Below are positions 7,168 to 16,132 of a stretch of DNA of 62,906 nucleotides, piece after piece (the stretch's first letter is position 1; each line of letters opens with the position of its first letter). The DNA is from Pseudaeromonas paramecii. GTDB lineage: Bacteria; Pseudomonadota; Gammaproteobacteria; Enterobacterales; Aeromonadaceae. The notes below the pieces were generated by a model. It was given only the letters and a program-made list of their open reading frames with translations. It did not search any database and was not told the DNA's origin. The position numbers and the translations under genes were made by a program. The DNA lies in the NCBI RefSeq assembly GCF_039540575.1, contig NZ_BAABFC010000024.1:1-62906 (forward strand). The letters are read 5' to 3'.

Positions 7168-10004
7168 ACTGAATAGAGGGGAAGGTGGAGCCTGGCGAGG
7201 GATTTTTCAAGGGCCTGGCCATCCCCCACCACCACAATCACCATCTGTGCCGGATCCAGCCAGCGGGCGGCGGCCTGCTGCAAGGGCGTCAGGCTCAAGC
7301 CCGCCAGCAGGGCCTGCTGCTGGCGACCGGTATCCGCCGGCAGATCATCCAGCAGCAGCTGCATCAGGTAACCCGCCTTCTGCCCCAGGGTCTCGTAGGC
7401 CATGGCATCCTGCAGCGGCAGGGCCTGCTGCATCTGCTTGAGCTCCGCCTCAGTGGGCCCCTTGGCCGCATACTCTTGCAACAGCCGCAGCGCCTCTTTG
7501 ATGGCTGGAGCTGTGGCATCCTGCCGCACCTGGGTACTCAGCACATACTCGCCACCGTGCCGGTCGCTGCCAAAGCCGGCACTCACCCCATAGGTGTAGC
7601 CCAACTGCTCCCGCAGCCGCAGGTTCAGGCGGGAGTTGAAGGCACCGCCCAAGGGATAGTTGGCCAGGCGATTCATAAAGTCCGCCCCCAGGGCATCAAA
7701 CGGCAGGGCGGTACGGCCGATGCGGATCACAGATTGCGGTGAGCCCGGCTGATCCAGCAGGTAGATGCCCGGCTTGGCCACGCTGTGGCTCGGCTGCGGT
7801 TTGGCCGCGCCGCGCCCACCGGCCAGCGGGCCCTGTCCTAAAAAGGCCAGCTTGGGCAGCAGCTCGGCTTGGGTGATGTCCCCCACCACCACCAGTTTGG
7901 CCTGGCGGGCGCCGTAGTGGGTGCGATAGAAGGCCTGCACGTCCGCCAGACTGTAGCTGGCCAGCTGTGCCGGGCTCCCCAGATCGGGCTGCCCCTGGCG
8001 CTGCGCCGGGCCATACAGGGTGCGCGCTAGGGTCTGATCCGCCAACCAGACCGGGGAGCGCTGTGCCTGGGCCTGGGACTGCAGCAGCTGGGCCTTCACC
8101 CGGGCAAAATCCGCCTCACGAAAGCCCGGCTGCTGCCAGATCTCCTGCAGCAGGGCCAAGGACTCATCCAGATGGGTCCGGAGGCAGCTCAGCTGCACCA
8201 GGGTGTAATCCTGCCCCACCGACAGGCTGAGGCTGGAGCCCAAGCGCTGCAGCCTGTCACTGAGCTGCTCGCTATCCAGGGTCACACTGCCCTGACTCAC
8301 CACCCGGGCGGTCAGCTCCGCCAACCCCAGGGTCTGGGGCGTCTCCGCCTGCCGCCCGCCGGGCAAGGCCAGCAACAAGGAAATCGCCGGGATCTCGTGT
8401 TGCTCGCTGCCCAGCAGGGCGATCTCCTGGCCCAGGCTGGCGCGCCACAGGGTCGGAGGTGGATTGCCCTTCCAGGCACCAGCCGCCGGCGGCTGGGCGC
8501 GCTGGCCGTCCGGCACGGGCCGTTGCGGCAAGGGTTCGCCTTGTGCCCGCGGCCAAGCGGTGACCGGCTGAGTAACAAAGTCCGCCGGCGCCGCCGCCAG
8601 GCCCGTCTCCCCGCGTGGAACCACGCTCAGTACCACGGCCGGCGCCTGCTGCACATAGCGCCGATAAACCTGTTCCACCGCCTCCGGCGTCACCTGCCCC
8701 ATGGCCTGCAAGGCCTTGAGCTCATAGCGGGGATCGTCGTGCAGCACCTGGCCGCTGGCGAGCACCGTCATGCGGCCAGACACACTCTCCAGCCCCCAGA
8801 CGGCGGAAGCCTGCAGGCGCCCCTGGATGCGCGCCAGTCCATCGGCACTCACCTGCCCCAGCTGGGGATCGGCCAAGATCTGCTGGATCTGGTGATACAG
8901 GGGGGCCAGGCTGGGATCCTGCTGGGGATTGGCATAGGCCCAGATCTCCAGGCTGCAGGCCAGCTCGCCGCAGCTGTGATTGGCCCCCGCACTCACCGCC
9001 AAGCCGGTCTTGACCAGTTGCTGGTAGAGCAAGGAGGTGCGCGAACCGCCCAAGCGGTCAGTCAGCACATCCATGGCCGCCTCGTCCGCCTGCCCGGACC
9101 AGACGGTGGGGATCGCCATGTAGAGCAGCGGCAGATGGACATCGTCCTCCTGAGTCAGATGCCGGGTGCGGGGCAGCCAGGCCGGTTGCGGCGCCAGCCG
9201 ACTGGGCTCGGGCCCGGGCTGAATATCGCCGAAGTAGTGCTGCACCCAGGCCAGGGTCTGGGGCACATCGAGGTCACCGCCAATGGCCAGGGTGGCGTTG
9301 TTGGGGCCATACCAGCGCAAAAAGAACTGCTGCACATCTCCCAGGGTGGCGCTATCCAGATCTTCCACCCGACCTATGGGTTGCCAGGCATAGGGGTGAG
9401 ACGGCGGATAGAGGGCCGCAGAGAGCTGTTCACGCACCCGGCCATAGGGCTGGTTGTCGTAGTTCTGCCCCTTCTCGTTCTTGACGGTGGCCCGCTGAAT
9501 ATCAAATTTGTGCTGGCTCAGGGCAGGCAGCAAAAAGCCCATGCGATCCGACTCCAGCCAGAGCACCCGTTCCAGCTGATTGGCCGGCACCGTCTCGTAA
9601 TAGCGGGTGAGATCCCGGCCTGTCTCCCCGTTGGCATCGCCCCCGACGCCCTGTACCAGGGCGAAGTGCTGGCCATTTTCCACATGGGCCGAGCCCTGGA
9701 ACATCATGTGTTCGAACAGGTGGGCAAAGCCGGTCATGCCGGGCACCTCGCGGGCGGAGCCCACATGGTAGGTCACCTCCACATGCACCAGGGGATCGGA
9801 GTGGTCCACATGCAGCAACAGGGTCAGGCCGTTATCCAGCCGATAGCGCTGGTAGCTGATGTCCTGACTGCCCGGTGCCGCCTTGTGCTCATCCAGCAGG
9901 CGGATGTCTGCCCAGGCCAGCGAAGCCCACAGCCAACCCAACACCAGCAGCCACAGGCGTACCACGCCCTTGTTCCCCACACTCATGCTCACGCCATCCT
10001 TCAT
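7155..10004 (-). CDS. M16 family zinc metalloprotease (insulinase/pitrilysin-like), exported
   Basis: A 949-residue peptidase with two M16 halves. The N-terminal half has the inverted zinc motif HLFEH at 95-99 (H95, E98, H99) and the third ligand E177 (VKNEKGQ), so this half looks catalytically complete. The C-terminal half (about 490-949) lacks HxxEH and keeps the RLREQLGYTYGVSAG block typical of the inactive partner domain. Residues 14-32 form a signal peptide ending ASLAWA, so the enzyme is periplasmic or outer-membrane associated. It follows the YqaA-like gene with a 4-bp ATGA overlap, which supports the start at 10004, though a start at codon 8 (MSVGNK) is possible. Its physiological substrate cannot be told from the sequence. 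Confidence 0.9.
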   Translation of the reverse strand: MKDGVSMSVGNKGVVRLWLLVLGWLWASLAWADIRLLDEHKAAPGSQDISYQRYRLDNGLTLLLHVDHSDPLVHVEVTYHVGSAREVPGMTGFAHLFEHMMFQGSAHVENGQHFALVQGVGGDANGETGRDLTRYYETVPANQLERVLWLESDRMGFLLPALSQHKFDIQRATVKNEKGQNYDNQPYGRVREQLSAALYPPSHPYAWQPIGRVEDLDSATLGDVQQFFLRWYGPNNATLAIGGDLDVPQTLAWVQHYFGDIQPGPEPSRLAPQPAWLPRTRHLTQEDDVHLPLLYMAIPTVWSGQADEAAMDVLTDRLGGSRTSLLYQQLVKTGLAVSAGANHSCGELACSLEIWAYANPQQDPSLAPLYHQIQQILADPQLGQVSADGLARIQGRLQASAVWGLESVSGRMTVLASGQVLHDDPRYELKALQAMGQVTPEAVEQVYRRYVQQAPAVVLSVVPRGETGLAAAPADFVTQPVTAWPRAQGEPLPQRPVPDGQRAQPPAAGAWKGNPPPTLWRASLGQEIALLGSEQHEIPAISLLLALPGGRQAETPQTLGLAELTARVVSQGSVTLDSEQLSDRLQRLGSSLSLSVGQDYTLVQLSCLRTHLDESLALLQEIWQQPGFREADFARVKAQLLQSQAQAQRSPVWLADQTLARTLYGPAQRQGQPDLGSPAQLASYSLADVQAFYRTHYGARQAKLVVVGDITQAELLPKLAFLGQGPLAGGRGAAKPQPSHSVAKPGIYLLDQPGSPQSVIRIGRTALPFDALGADFMNRLANYPLGGAFNSRLNLRLREQLGYTYGVSAGFGSDRHGGEYVLSTQVRQDATAPAIKEALRLLQEYAAKGPTEAELKQMQQALPLQDAMAYETLGQKAGYLMQLLLDDLPADTGRQQQALLAGLSLTPLQQAAARWLDPAQMVIVVVGDGQALEKSLARLHLPLYSVAAP

Positions 10005-10429
10005 ATCAGACTCATGATCCCCGCCACCACCAGGTAACGGGTGCCCTTGCCCAGGGCGATCAACACGCAGGCCAGGGGCCAGCCGCAGCGCAGCCAGCCG
10101 GCCAGCAGGCAGAGGCCATCCCCCACCAGTGGCAACCAGGCCAGCAGCAGACTCCAGGGGCCGTAACGCCGCAGCCAGGCCAGGGCCCGTTGCTGGCCCC
10201 GCTTATCAAACCGCTCCGCCCCCCAACGGCCCGCCAACCAGACCCCCAGCGCGAAGGTGGTCAGGGAGCCCAGGGTGTTACCCAGGGTGGCCAGACTCCA
10301 CCAGTACCACAACTGCTCCGGCTGCTGCTGCACCAGGGCCGCCAGCCACAGTTCGGAGCCGCCCGGCAGCAGGGTGGCCGAGGCAAAGGCGGCGACAAAC
10401 AGGCCGCTGCCGGCGCCCAGTTCAAGCAT
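10001..10429 (-). CDS. YqaA family (DedA/SNARE-associated type) membrane protein
   Basis: A 142-residue polytopic inner-membrane protein with three to four hydrophobic segments and the small-residue signature of the YqaA/VTT-like family (TLLPGGSELW near residue 18, GNTLGSLTTF near 50, LPLVGDGLCLLAGWL near 100). Family members are related to DedA flippase-like proteins, but the role of this branch is not defined. It overlaps the M16 protease by 4 bp, so the two are co-translated; in many gammaproteobacteria yqaA stands alone, so the pairing may be specific to this lineage. Upstream is a divergent small membrane-protein gene. Confidence 0.8.
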   Translation of the reverse strand: MLELGAGSGLFVAAFASATLLPGGSELWLAALVQQQPEQLWYWWSLATLGNTLGSLTTFALGVWLAGRWGAERFDKRGQQRALAWLRRYGPWSLLLAWLPLVGDGLCLLAGWLRCGWPLACVLIALGKGTRYLVVAGIMSLI

Positions 10430-10561
10430 GGCGGAGCACCCGGGCCAGCCTCAGGGGGGAGATAAAACCGCAACAGGGAAGGGATGTCATGCTCTGGCTC
10501 TCACACTACATTCGGCTCAGAATAAGAGAGCGAAGAATAACAAGGGATTAACGAGGACGCG

Positions 10562-10729
10562 ATGAGTCGTTTGTTTCTATTGCCGCTGTTGCTGGCCCTG
10601 ATGTGGTGGGCCTTCTTGTATTACTTCCGCATCCCCTGGCGTAAGGGGCTCACCGGCTTCTACTGGATCATCGGCCTGGGTGGCGGCCTGGCCGCCTTCC
10701 TGAGCCTGATGATTTGGCTCACCCACTAG
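10562..10729 (+). CDS. Small membrane protein, 55 residues
   Basis: A short reading frame from ATG 10562 to TAG 10729. It is preceded by GAGGA about 7 bases upstream. The product has two hydrophobic segments (about residues 4-22 and 32-52) joined by a basic turn (RIPWRKG), giving a hairpin in the inner membrane. Tryptophan and tyrosine cluster at the membrane borders. Its last 11 bases overlap the 3' end of fpr on the other strand. I do not recognise the family. Good ribosome site, clean codons and topology argue that it is a real gene. Confidence 0.7.
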   Translation: MSRLFLLPLLLALMWWAFLYYFRIPWRKGLTGFYWIIGLGGGLAAFLSLMIWLTH

Positions 10730-11477
10730 CCGGGCTCCAATAGTTTTCCATCATCACCTGCCCCGGCGCCCGTCGGCGATGGCGGGCAAAGCCCAGTGTC
10801 TCCAGCGTGGCCAGGCTGTCGGCCACCATGTCCGGGTTACCACACAGCAGGACGCGATCCTGCGCCGGATCCAGGCTGATGCCCAGCAGCCGGCACAGGG
10901 TCCCCTCGGCCAAGGCCTGAGGAATGCGCATCGGTAGGGCGTCGGGCCAAGGCTCACGGGTCACTAGGGGCTGGTAGGCAAAGCGCGTCCCCCATTGGCG
11001 GGCGTATTGGGCAATCAACTCGGGATAGACCAGCTCGGCCCCCTCCCGCACCCCATGCACCAGAACTAGCCGCTCAAAGCGACGGGCCACGGCGCCGTCA
11101 CTGAGCAGGGAGAGAAATGGCCCTATGCCGGTGCCGGTGGCCAGCAGCCAGAGCCGGCCACCGACGGGGATTTCGGACTCGGTGAGAAAGCCGCTGGCCT
11201 GAGGCGCCAGCCAGAGGGTGTCCCCCGCCGCCAGTTGCCCCAGTGCAGGGCTGAGCCGCCCGCCCTGCACCCGCACCAGCAGGAACTCATGATGATCAGA
11301 ACTGGGGGAATTGACGAAGGAGTAGGCCCGCGCCAGCCGCTCGCCGGCCAGGTCGAGAGCCAAGCGGGTAAACTGACCCGCCTGGTAGGCCGGCAGATCC
11401 GCCTGCACCTGCAAGGAGAACAGCTTGTCACTCCAGTCACGTCGGCCGATCACCCGACCCTGGATCCACTCTACCAT
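10719..11477 (-). CDS. fpr: Ferredoxin/flavodoxin-NADP reductase
   Basis: A 252-residue soluble FAD enzyme that shuttles electrons between NADPH and ferredoxin or flavodoxin. The FAD motif RAYSFVNSP (about residues 70-78) and the NADP motif GTGIGPFLSLL (about 115-125) are both present. The C-terminal region ends near an aromatic (VMMENYW) as in bacterial subclass I Fpr of E. coli type, here with four extra residues. Fpr in E. coli belongs to the SoxRS regulon; I did not find a convincing soxbox in the 89-bp upstream gap. It converges with the 55-residue gene. Confidence 0.93.
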   Translation of the reverse strand: MVEWIQGRVIGRRDWSDKLFSLQVQADLPAYQAGQFTRLALDLAGERLARAYSFVNSPSSDHHEFLLVRVQGGRLSPALGQLAAGDTLWLAPQASGFLTESEIPVGGRLWLLATGTGIGPFLSLLSDGAVARRFERLVLVHGVREGAELVYPELIAQYARQWGTRFAYQPLVTREPWPDALPMRIPQALAEGTLCRLLGISLDPAQDRVLLCGNPDMVADSLATLETLGFARHRRRAPGQVMMENYWSPASG

Positions 11478-11522
11478 GGCTCACCCCCTGTTTTTTCACA
11501 GGGTAGATGGATTTTGGGCAAT

Positions 11523-11547
11523 AAAAAACCCGCGACAAGCGCGGGTT
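11523..11547 (-). terminator. Terminator of the rpsF-rpsR-rplI operon
   Basis: An 8-bp stem (11527-11534 with 11540-11547), 5-nt loop, and on the minus strand a run of six T after the stem. It lies 20 bp beyond the rplI stop codon. Confidence 0.88.
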
Positions 11548-11566
11548 CTTTATCAGCAGTGCGCGA

Positions 11567-12013
11567 TTACTCGGCAACCACTTCCACCTTGACGGTGGTC
11601 TTAACGTCAGCGTGCAGCTGCAGGGCGATGTCGTATTCGCCGGTGTAGCGCAGGGCGCCTTCGGGCATACGAACTTCGCTCTTGTTCACAGCAACACCGG
11701 CGGCGGTGACGGCATCAGCCACGTCACGGTTGCCGATGGAGCCGAACAGCTTGCCTTCGTCGCCAGACTTGGAGGCGATAACCACCTTCAGGGCTTCGAT
11801 TTGGGCAGCACGAGCCTGGGCAGCAGCCAGTTGGTCAGCCAGCTTGGCTTCCAGCTCGGCGCGACGGGCTTCGAACATTTCCAGGTTAGCCTTGGTGGCC
11901 ATAACAGCCTTCCCTTGCGGGATCAGGTAGTTACGGGCAAAACCAGACTTAACGGTGACCTTGTCACCCAGACCGCCCAGACGAGCGATCTTATCGAGCA
12001 GAATAACTTCCAT
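11567..12013 (-). CDS. rplI: 50S ribosomal protein bL9
   Basis: The 148-residue protein has the bL9 layout: an N-terminal rRNA-binding domain with the GxxVxVxxGYARNYLIP-type signature (here KSGFARNYLIPQGKA, residues 22-36), a long connecting helix rich in Ala and Glu (about 41-75), and a C-terminal domain. bL9 sits at the base of the L1 stalk and reaches out from the 50S subunit. It is the last gene of the operon, 41 bp after rpsR, and is closed by a terminator. Length equals that of E. coli bL9 within one residue. Confidence 0.98.
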   Translation of the reverse strand: MEVILLDKIARLGGLGDKVTVKSGFARNYLIPQGKAVMATKANLEMFEARRAELEAKLADQLAAAQARAAQIEALKVVIASKSGDEGKLFGSIGNRDVADAVTAAGVAVNKSEVRMPEGALRYTGEYDIALQLHADVKTTVKVEVVAE

Positions 12014-12054
12014 TACCTTTCCTCGGTATGTGTTGAGTTAGGCCCAGACGCCGA

Positions 12055-12285
12055 TTACTTGTTGTGCAGATCGGTGTACGGCAGCAGAGCCAGGTAACGA
12101 GCACGCTTGATGGCGCGTGCCAGTTGACGCTGATACTTGGCGCGGGTACCGGTGATACGGCTCGGTACGATCTTGCCAGATTCAGTGATGTAGTTCTTCA
12201 GGGTAGCGATATCTTTGTAATCGATCTCGGTTACGCCTTCAGCGGTGAAGCGGCAGAACTTGCGACGACGGAAATAACGTGCCAT
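12055..12285 (-). CDS. rpsR: 30S ribosomal protein bS18
   Basis: A 76-residue basic protein starting MARYFRRRKFCRFTAEG, the classic bS18 N-terminus, and containing SRITGTRAKYQRQLARAI. It binds the 30S platform as a heterodimer with bS6, encoded just upstream. In most enterobacteria and vibrios priB lies between rpsF and rpsR; here only 29 bp separate them, and no reading frame fits. Confidence 0.98.
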   Translation of the reverse strand: MARYFRRRKFCRFTAEGVTEIDYKDIATLKNYITESGKIVPSRITGTRAKYQRQLARAIKRARYLALLPYTDLHNK

Positions 12286-12314
12286 TTGCAGTGATCCTCT
12301 TAAGTACTCTGTAA

Positions 12315-12701
12315 TTACTCAGCAGCGGCTTCAGCAGCAGCACCTTCTTCCGCGCGATCGTCGCGGCGGCCTTGGCGCTCTTCGCGTGCCTTGGCCATCG
12401 GAGAGGCTTCGGTCACAGCTTGCTTGGTACGCATGATCATGTTGCGGATAACGGCATCGTTGAAGCGGAAGTTGTTTTCCAGCTCGTCGATCACAGCCTG
12501 TTCGGCCTCTACGTTCATCAGCACATAGTGAGCCTTGTGCAGCTTGTCGATGGGGTAAGCCAGTTGACGACGGCCCCAGTCTTCCAGGCGATGGATCTTG
12601 CCACCGGAAGTTTCGATCGCGCCGGTGTAACGCTCGATCATACCGGCAACCTGCTCGCTCTGGTCCGGATGAACCATAAAGACGATTTCATAATGACGCA
12701 T
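12315..12701 (-). CDS. rpsF: 30S ribosomal protein bS6
   Basis: The 128-residue product begins MRHYEIVFMVHPDQSEQV, the family N-terminus. I chose the ATG at 12701 because TAAGGAG lies at normal distance upstream; the open frame continues 64 codons further but has no family resemblance there. bS6 binds the platform with bS18. The tail (about 105-128) is rich in Glu, Ala and Arg and ends in A/E repeats; in E. coli RimK adds glutamates to the bS6 C-terminus, so the acidic end here fits a RimK substrate. First gene of rpsF-rpsR-rplI. Confidence 0.97.
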   Translation of the reverse strand: MRHYEIVFMVHPDQSEQVAGMIERYTGAIETSGGKIHRLEDWGRRQLAYPIDKLHKAHYVLMNVEAEQAVIDELENNFRFNDAVIRNMIMRTKQAVTEASPMAKAREERQGRRDDRAEEGAAAEAAAE

Positions 12702-12867
12702 GGATTGCTCCTTACGGGTTAGTAGCCTTCGTTGAGGCTCGGTCGGGCCGTCGAAGGCAAGGAACTTAGTTGGTGTGTTGACCGATTTAAGGCGCGCTAT
12801 TGTACGTGGGGCAAGGGGCGGTGGCAATCCCTGTGTCGATTTTGTCACCGCCCGCAGGCTGGCAGGC

Positions 12868-13602
12868 TCAACGGCGCTGGCGCACCGCTTCAAACAGGCA
12901 GATGCCGGTGGCCACGGAGACGTTGAGGCTGGAGACGGCGCCGGCCATGGGGATGCGGATCAGCTGATCGCAATGCTCCCGGGTCAGGCGGCGCAACCCT
13001 GTGCCTTCGGCGCCCATCACCAGGGCCAGGGGCCCGGTGAGCTTGGCATCGAACAGCTGGTCATCGGTCTCGCCGGCGGTACCCACCACCCAGATGTTGC
13101 GCTCCTGCAGCTCCCGCAGGGTACGAGCCAGGTTGGTGACCTGGATGAAGGGCACGGTTTCGGCGGCGCCGCAGGCCACCTTGCGGGCGGTGGCGTTGAG
13201 GCTGACCGACTTGTCCCGCGGCACTATCAGGGCATGGATCCCAGCGGCATCGGCGCTACGCAGGCAGGCCCCCAGGTTGTGGGGGTCGGTGACACCGTCC
13301 AGCACCAGCAGGAAGGGCTGGGGCTGCTTGTCCAGCAGATCCCACAGATCCGCCTCTTCGTATTTTTTGCCTTCCTTGATGCGGGCAATGATGCCCTGGT
13401 GGATGGCGCCTTCGGCCTTGTCATCCAGGGTCTTGCGCTGGACAAACTGGATGCTGACACCGTACTTGCGCAGCAGGTTCAGCAGGGGCAGCAGGCGGTC
13501 ATCCTCCCGCCCCTTGAGGGCCCAGGCCTCGATGAAGCGCTCGGGCGCCGTGTCCAGCAGGGCGGTGACGGCATGGATGCCGTAGATCATCTCGCTACTC
13601 AT
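12868..13602 (-). CDS. rlmB: 23S rRNA 2'-O-ribose methyltransferase RlmB (Gm2251)
   Basis: A SPOUT-class enzyme that methylates the ribose of G2251 in the peptidyl-transferase P loop, using SAM. The 244-residue length matches E. coli (243). An N-terminal L30e-like RNA-binding domain (1-75) is followed by the knotted domain with motifs NLGACLRSADA, VMGAEGTGL and IPMAGAVSSLNVSVATGICL. The start codon overlaps the rnr stop by 4 bp (ATGA), so translation is coupled to RNase R, the order known from E. coli. Downstream is rpsF. Confidence 0.97.
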   Translation of the reverse strand: MSSEMIYGIHAVTALLDTAPERFIEAWALKGREDDRLLPLLNLLRKYGVSIQFVQRKTLDDKAEGAIHQGIIARIKEGKKYEEADLWDLLDKQPQPFLLVLDGVTDPHNLGACLRSADAAGIHALIVPRDKSVSLNATARKVACGAAETVPFIQVTNLARTLRELQERNIWVVGTAGETDDQLFDAKLTGPLALVMGAEGTGLRRLTREHCDQLIRIPMAGAVSSLNVSVATGICLFEAVRQRR

Positions 13603-15980
13603 TTCTTCTTCTTGCCTTGACGTTTCGCCTTGGAGGGCGCCTTCTTGCCGGCGTCCGCCTCCTGTTTCCTGGCCTTGTTGCGCTTGTCGGCCCCCTCTTT
13701 GGCCTGGCTACGGCGGGCTTCGATCTCTGCCAGCTTCTGCCGCTGGGCCTTGGCCCCCTTGCCGCTGAAGGTTAACCCCTCCTCCACCAGCACGAAGTCG
13801 ATCTTACGATCATCCAGGTTGACGCCCATCACCTTGACCCGCACCTTGTCCCCCAGCCGGTAGACCCGGCGGAAGTTCTGGCCGATCAGGGTCTGGCGGC
13901 CCGGGTCGAACTGGTAGTAGTCGTTGGTCAGGGTGCTGATGTGCACCAGACCGTCGATGTGCAGATCCGCCAGGCGGACGAACAGGCCGAAGCCGGTGAC
14001 CGAGGCGATGACGCCGTCCAGCTCATCCCCCACGTGATCTTGCATGTATTCGCACTTGAGCCAGTCCGCCACATCCCGGGTGGCCTCGTCGGCCCGCCGC
14101 TCGGTCATGGAACACTGCTCGCCCAGGGGCGCCACCTCGTCGTACTGGTAGTTGTAGCCGCCAGTGGGGGTCCACTTGTGCTTGGGTTTGCCCTGCTCCT
14201 TGGCCAGCTGGTACTTGATGGCCCGGTGCAGCACCAGATCCGGATAGCGGCGGATGGGTGAGGTGAAGTGGGCGTAAGACTTGAGCGCCAGGCCGAAGTG
14301 GCCCTGGTTGTCGGCGCTGTACACCGCCTGCTGCATGGAGCGCAGCAGCATGGTATTGATGAGCTCCGCATCGGGTCTGTCGTGCACCAGCTCCGCCAGA
14401 TCGGCAAAGTCCCGCGGCTCGGGCTCCAGACCGCCCTTGAGCTCCAGCCCCAGCTCGGCCAGGAAGTGGCGGAAGGTCTCCAGCTTCATCTCGCCGGGCC
14501 GCTCGTGGATACGGAACAGGGTGTCGGCCTCGTGGTGCTCGATGAAGCGGGCCGCCGCCACGTTCGCCTGTATCATGCACTCTTCGATGATCTTGTGGGC
14601 GTCGTTGCGGATGAGCGGCACTATGCGCTCTATCTTGCGCTGGGCGTTGAACACGAAGCGGGTCTCATCGCTCTCAAACTCCACGGCGCCACGGTGTTGA
14701 CGATTACGCTTCAGGGCGTGATAGAGCTTGTGCAGCTCTTCGAGGTGCGGCACCAGGGGGCCGTAATGCTCCCGCAGGCGCAGATCCCCGTCCAGAATCG
14801 CCGCCACCTTGGAGTAGGTGAGACGGGCGTGGGAGTTCATCACCCCCTCGTAGAAGCGGTAGCCGGAGAGCTTGCCCTGGGCGGAGATGGTCATCTCGCA
14901 CACCATGCACAGGCGATCCACCTGGGGATTGAGCGAGCAGAGGCCGTTGGAGAGCACCTCCGGCAGCATGGGGATCACCTGCTCGGGGAAGTAAACCGAG
15001 TTGCCGCGCAGCGCCGCCTCCTTGTCCAGCGGCTGTCCCGGCCGCACATAGTAGGAGACGTCGGCGATGGCCACCCACAGGCGCCAGCCGCCTGCGGGCT
15101 TGGCCTGACAGAAGACCGCATCGTCAAAGTCCCGGGCGTCCTCGCCATCTATGGTCACCAGGGGGATGCCCCGCAGATCCACCCGGCCAGCCTTGGCCTC
15201 TTCTGAGACCTCTTCGTGGAGGTCCTTGATCTGGGCCAGCACCTCGGCGGGCCAAACGTGAGGGATGCCATAGTTGCGGATGGCCACCTCGATCTCCATG
15301 CCCGGCTCCATGTGGTCGCCCAGCACCTCGATCACCTCCCCCACGGCGTTGACCCGGGCGGTGGGCCGCTGGGTGATGCGTGCCACCACCATCTGGCCCT
15401 GACGGGCGCCCAGGTTCTTGCCGGCGGGGATCAGGATATCCTGATCCAGACGGCTGTCGTCGGGCACCACGAAGCAGACTTCGTTCTCGATGAAGTAGCG
15501 GCCGACGATCTCCAGCTCGCGGGATTGCAGCAGGCGCACCAGACGGGCTTCCTGCCGCCCCTTGGCATCGGTACGGGTGGGCTGCACCAGCACGAAGTCA
15601 CCGTGCATCAGGCCGCTCATCTCCCGCGGGCCCAGGAAGAGATCGCTGCCGCCGCCTTCGGGCCGCAGGAAGCCAAAGCCATCCTTGTGGCCCAGCACTG
15701 TGCCCTTCACCAGGTTCATGCGCTCCGGCAGGGCGTAGCTCTTGGCCCGGGTGAACACCAGCTGGCCGTCGCGCTCCATGGCACGCAAGCGGCGCCGCAA
15801 GGCTTCCACCTGGTCCTCGTCCTGCAGGTCAAACTCGGCGACGAGCTCGGCGTGGGAGACCGGAGTCTTGCGCTGCTCCATGATGGAGAGGATGAACTCC
15901 CGGCTGGGAATGGGATTGTCGTATTTTTCGGCTTCGCGAGCCAGGAAGGGGTCTTGGGGGGAAATATCTTGAGAAGACAT
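13599..15980 (-). CDS. rnr: Exoribonuclease RNase R
   Basis: RNase R is a processive 3'-5' hydrolase able to degrade structured RNA, used in rRNA quality control and trans-translation. The 793-residue protein has an N-terminal winged helix (about 25-85), two cold-shock domains, the RNB catalytic core with DGEDARDFDD at 278-287 (metal-binding D278, D284, D286, D287), an S1 domain (about 645-725), and a Lys-rich tail ending in KKKK. E. coli RNase R is 813 residues. Upstream of E. coli rnr is nsrR; here the neighbour is a divergent diguanylate cyclase instead. Followed by rlmB in a 4-bp overlap. Confidence 0.97.
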   Translation of the reverse strand: MSSQDISPQDPFLAREAEKYDNPIPSREFILSIMEQRKTPVSHAELVAEFDLQDEDQVEALRRRLRAMERDGQLVFTRAKSYALPERMNLVKGTVLGHKDGFGFLRPEGGGSDLFLGPREMSGLMHGDFVLVQPTRTDAKGRQEARLVRLLQSRELEIVGRYFIENEVCFVVPDDSRLDQDILIPAGKNLGARQGQMVVARITQRPTARVNAVGEVIEVLGDHMEPGMEIEVAIRNYGIPHVWPAEVLAQIKDLHEEVSEEAKAGRVDLRGIPLVTIDGEDARDFDDAVFCQAKPAGGWRLWVAIADVSYYVRPGQPLDKEAALRGNSVYFPEQVIPMLPEVLSNGLCSLNPQVDRLCMVCEMTISAQGKLSGYRFYEGVMNSHARLTYSKVAAILDGDLRLREHYGPLVPHLEELHKLYHALKRNRQHRGAVEFESDETRFVFNAQRKIERIVPLIRNDAHKIIEECMIQANVAAARFIEHHEADTLFRIHERPGEMKLETFRHFLAELGLELKGGLEPEPRDFADLAELVHDRPDAELINTMLLRSMQQAVYSADNQGHFGLALKSYAHFTSPIRRYPDLVLHRAIKYQLAKEQGKPKHKWTPTGGYNYQYDEVAPLGEQCSMTERRADEATRDVADWLKCEYMQDHVGDELDGVIASVTGFGLFVRLADLHIDGLVHISTLTNDYYQFDPGRQTLIGQNFRRVYRLGDKVRVKVMGVNLDDRKIDFVLVEEGLTFSGKGAKAQRQKLAEIEARRSQAKEGADKRNKARKQEADAGKKAPSKAKRQGKKKK

Positions 15981-16132
15981 AAATCGGCAGGCCTGTCAGA
16001 ATTTTGAGGGACGTCAAAAGTATAACGAAAGCACAGAGCCATTGGCAGCGACGATTTCACAGACAACCCGCGCACGCCAGCTTACACTGAGCCAAATGCC
16101 GGCCCGCGGTGCCGTAAGGTAAGAGAACGTAC

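Noticed and set aside
12702..12893. 64-codon extension of rpsF
   Set aside because: The bS6 family N-terminus and ribosome site fix the start at 12701; the extension overlaps the end of rlmB.
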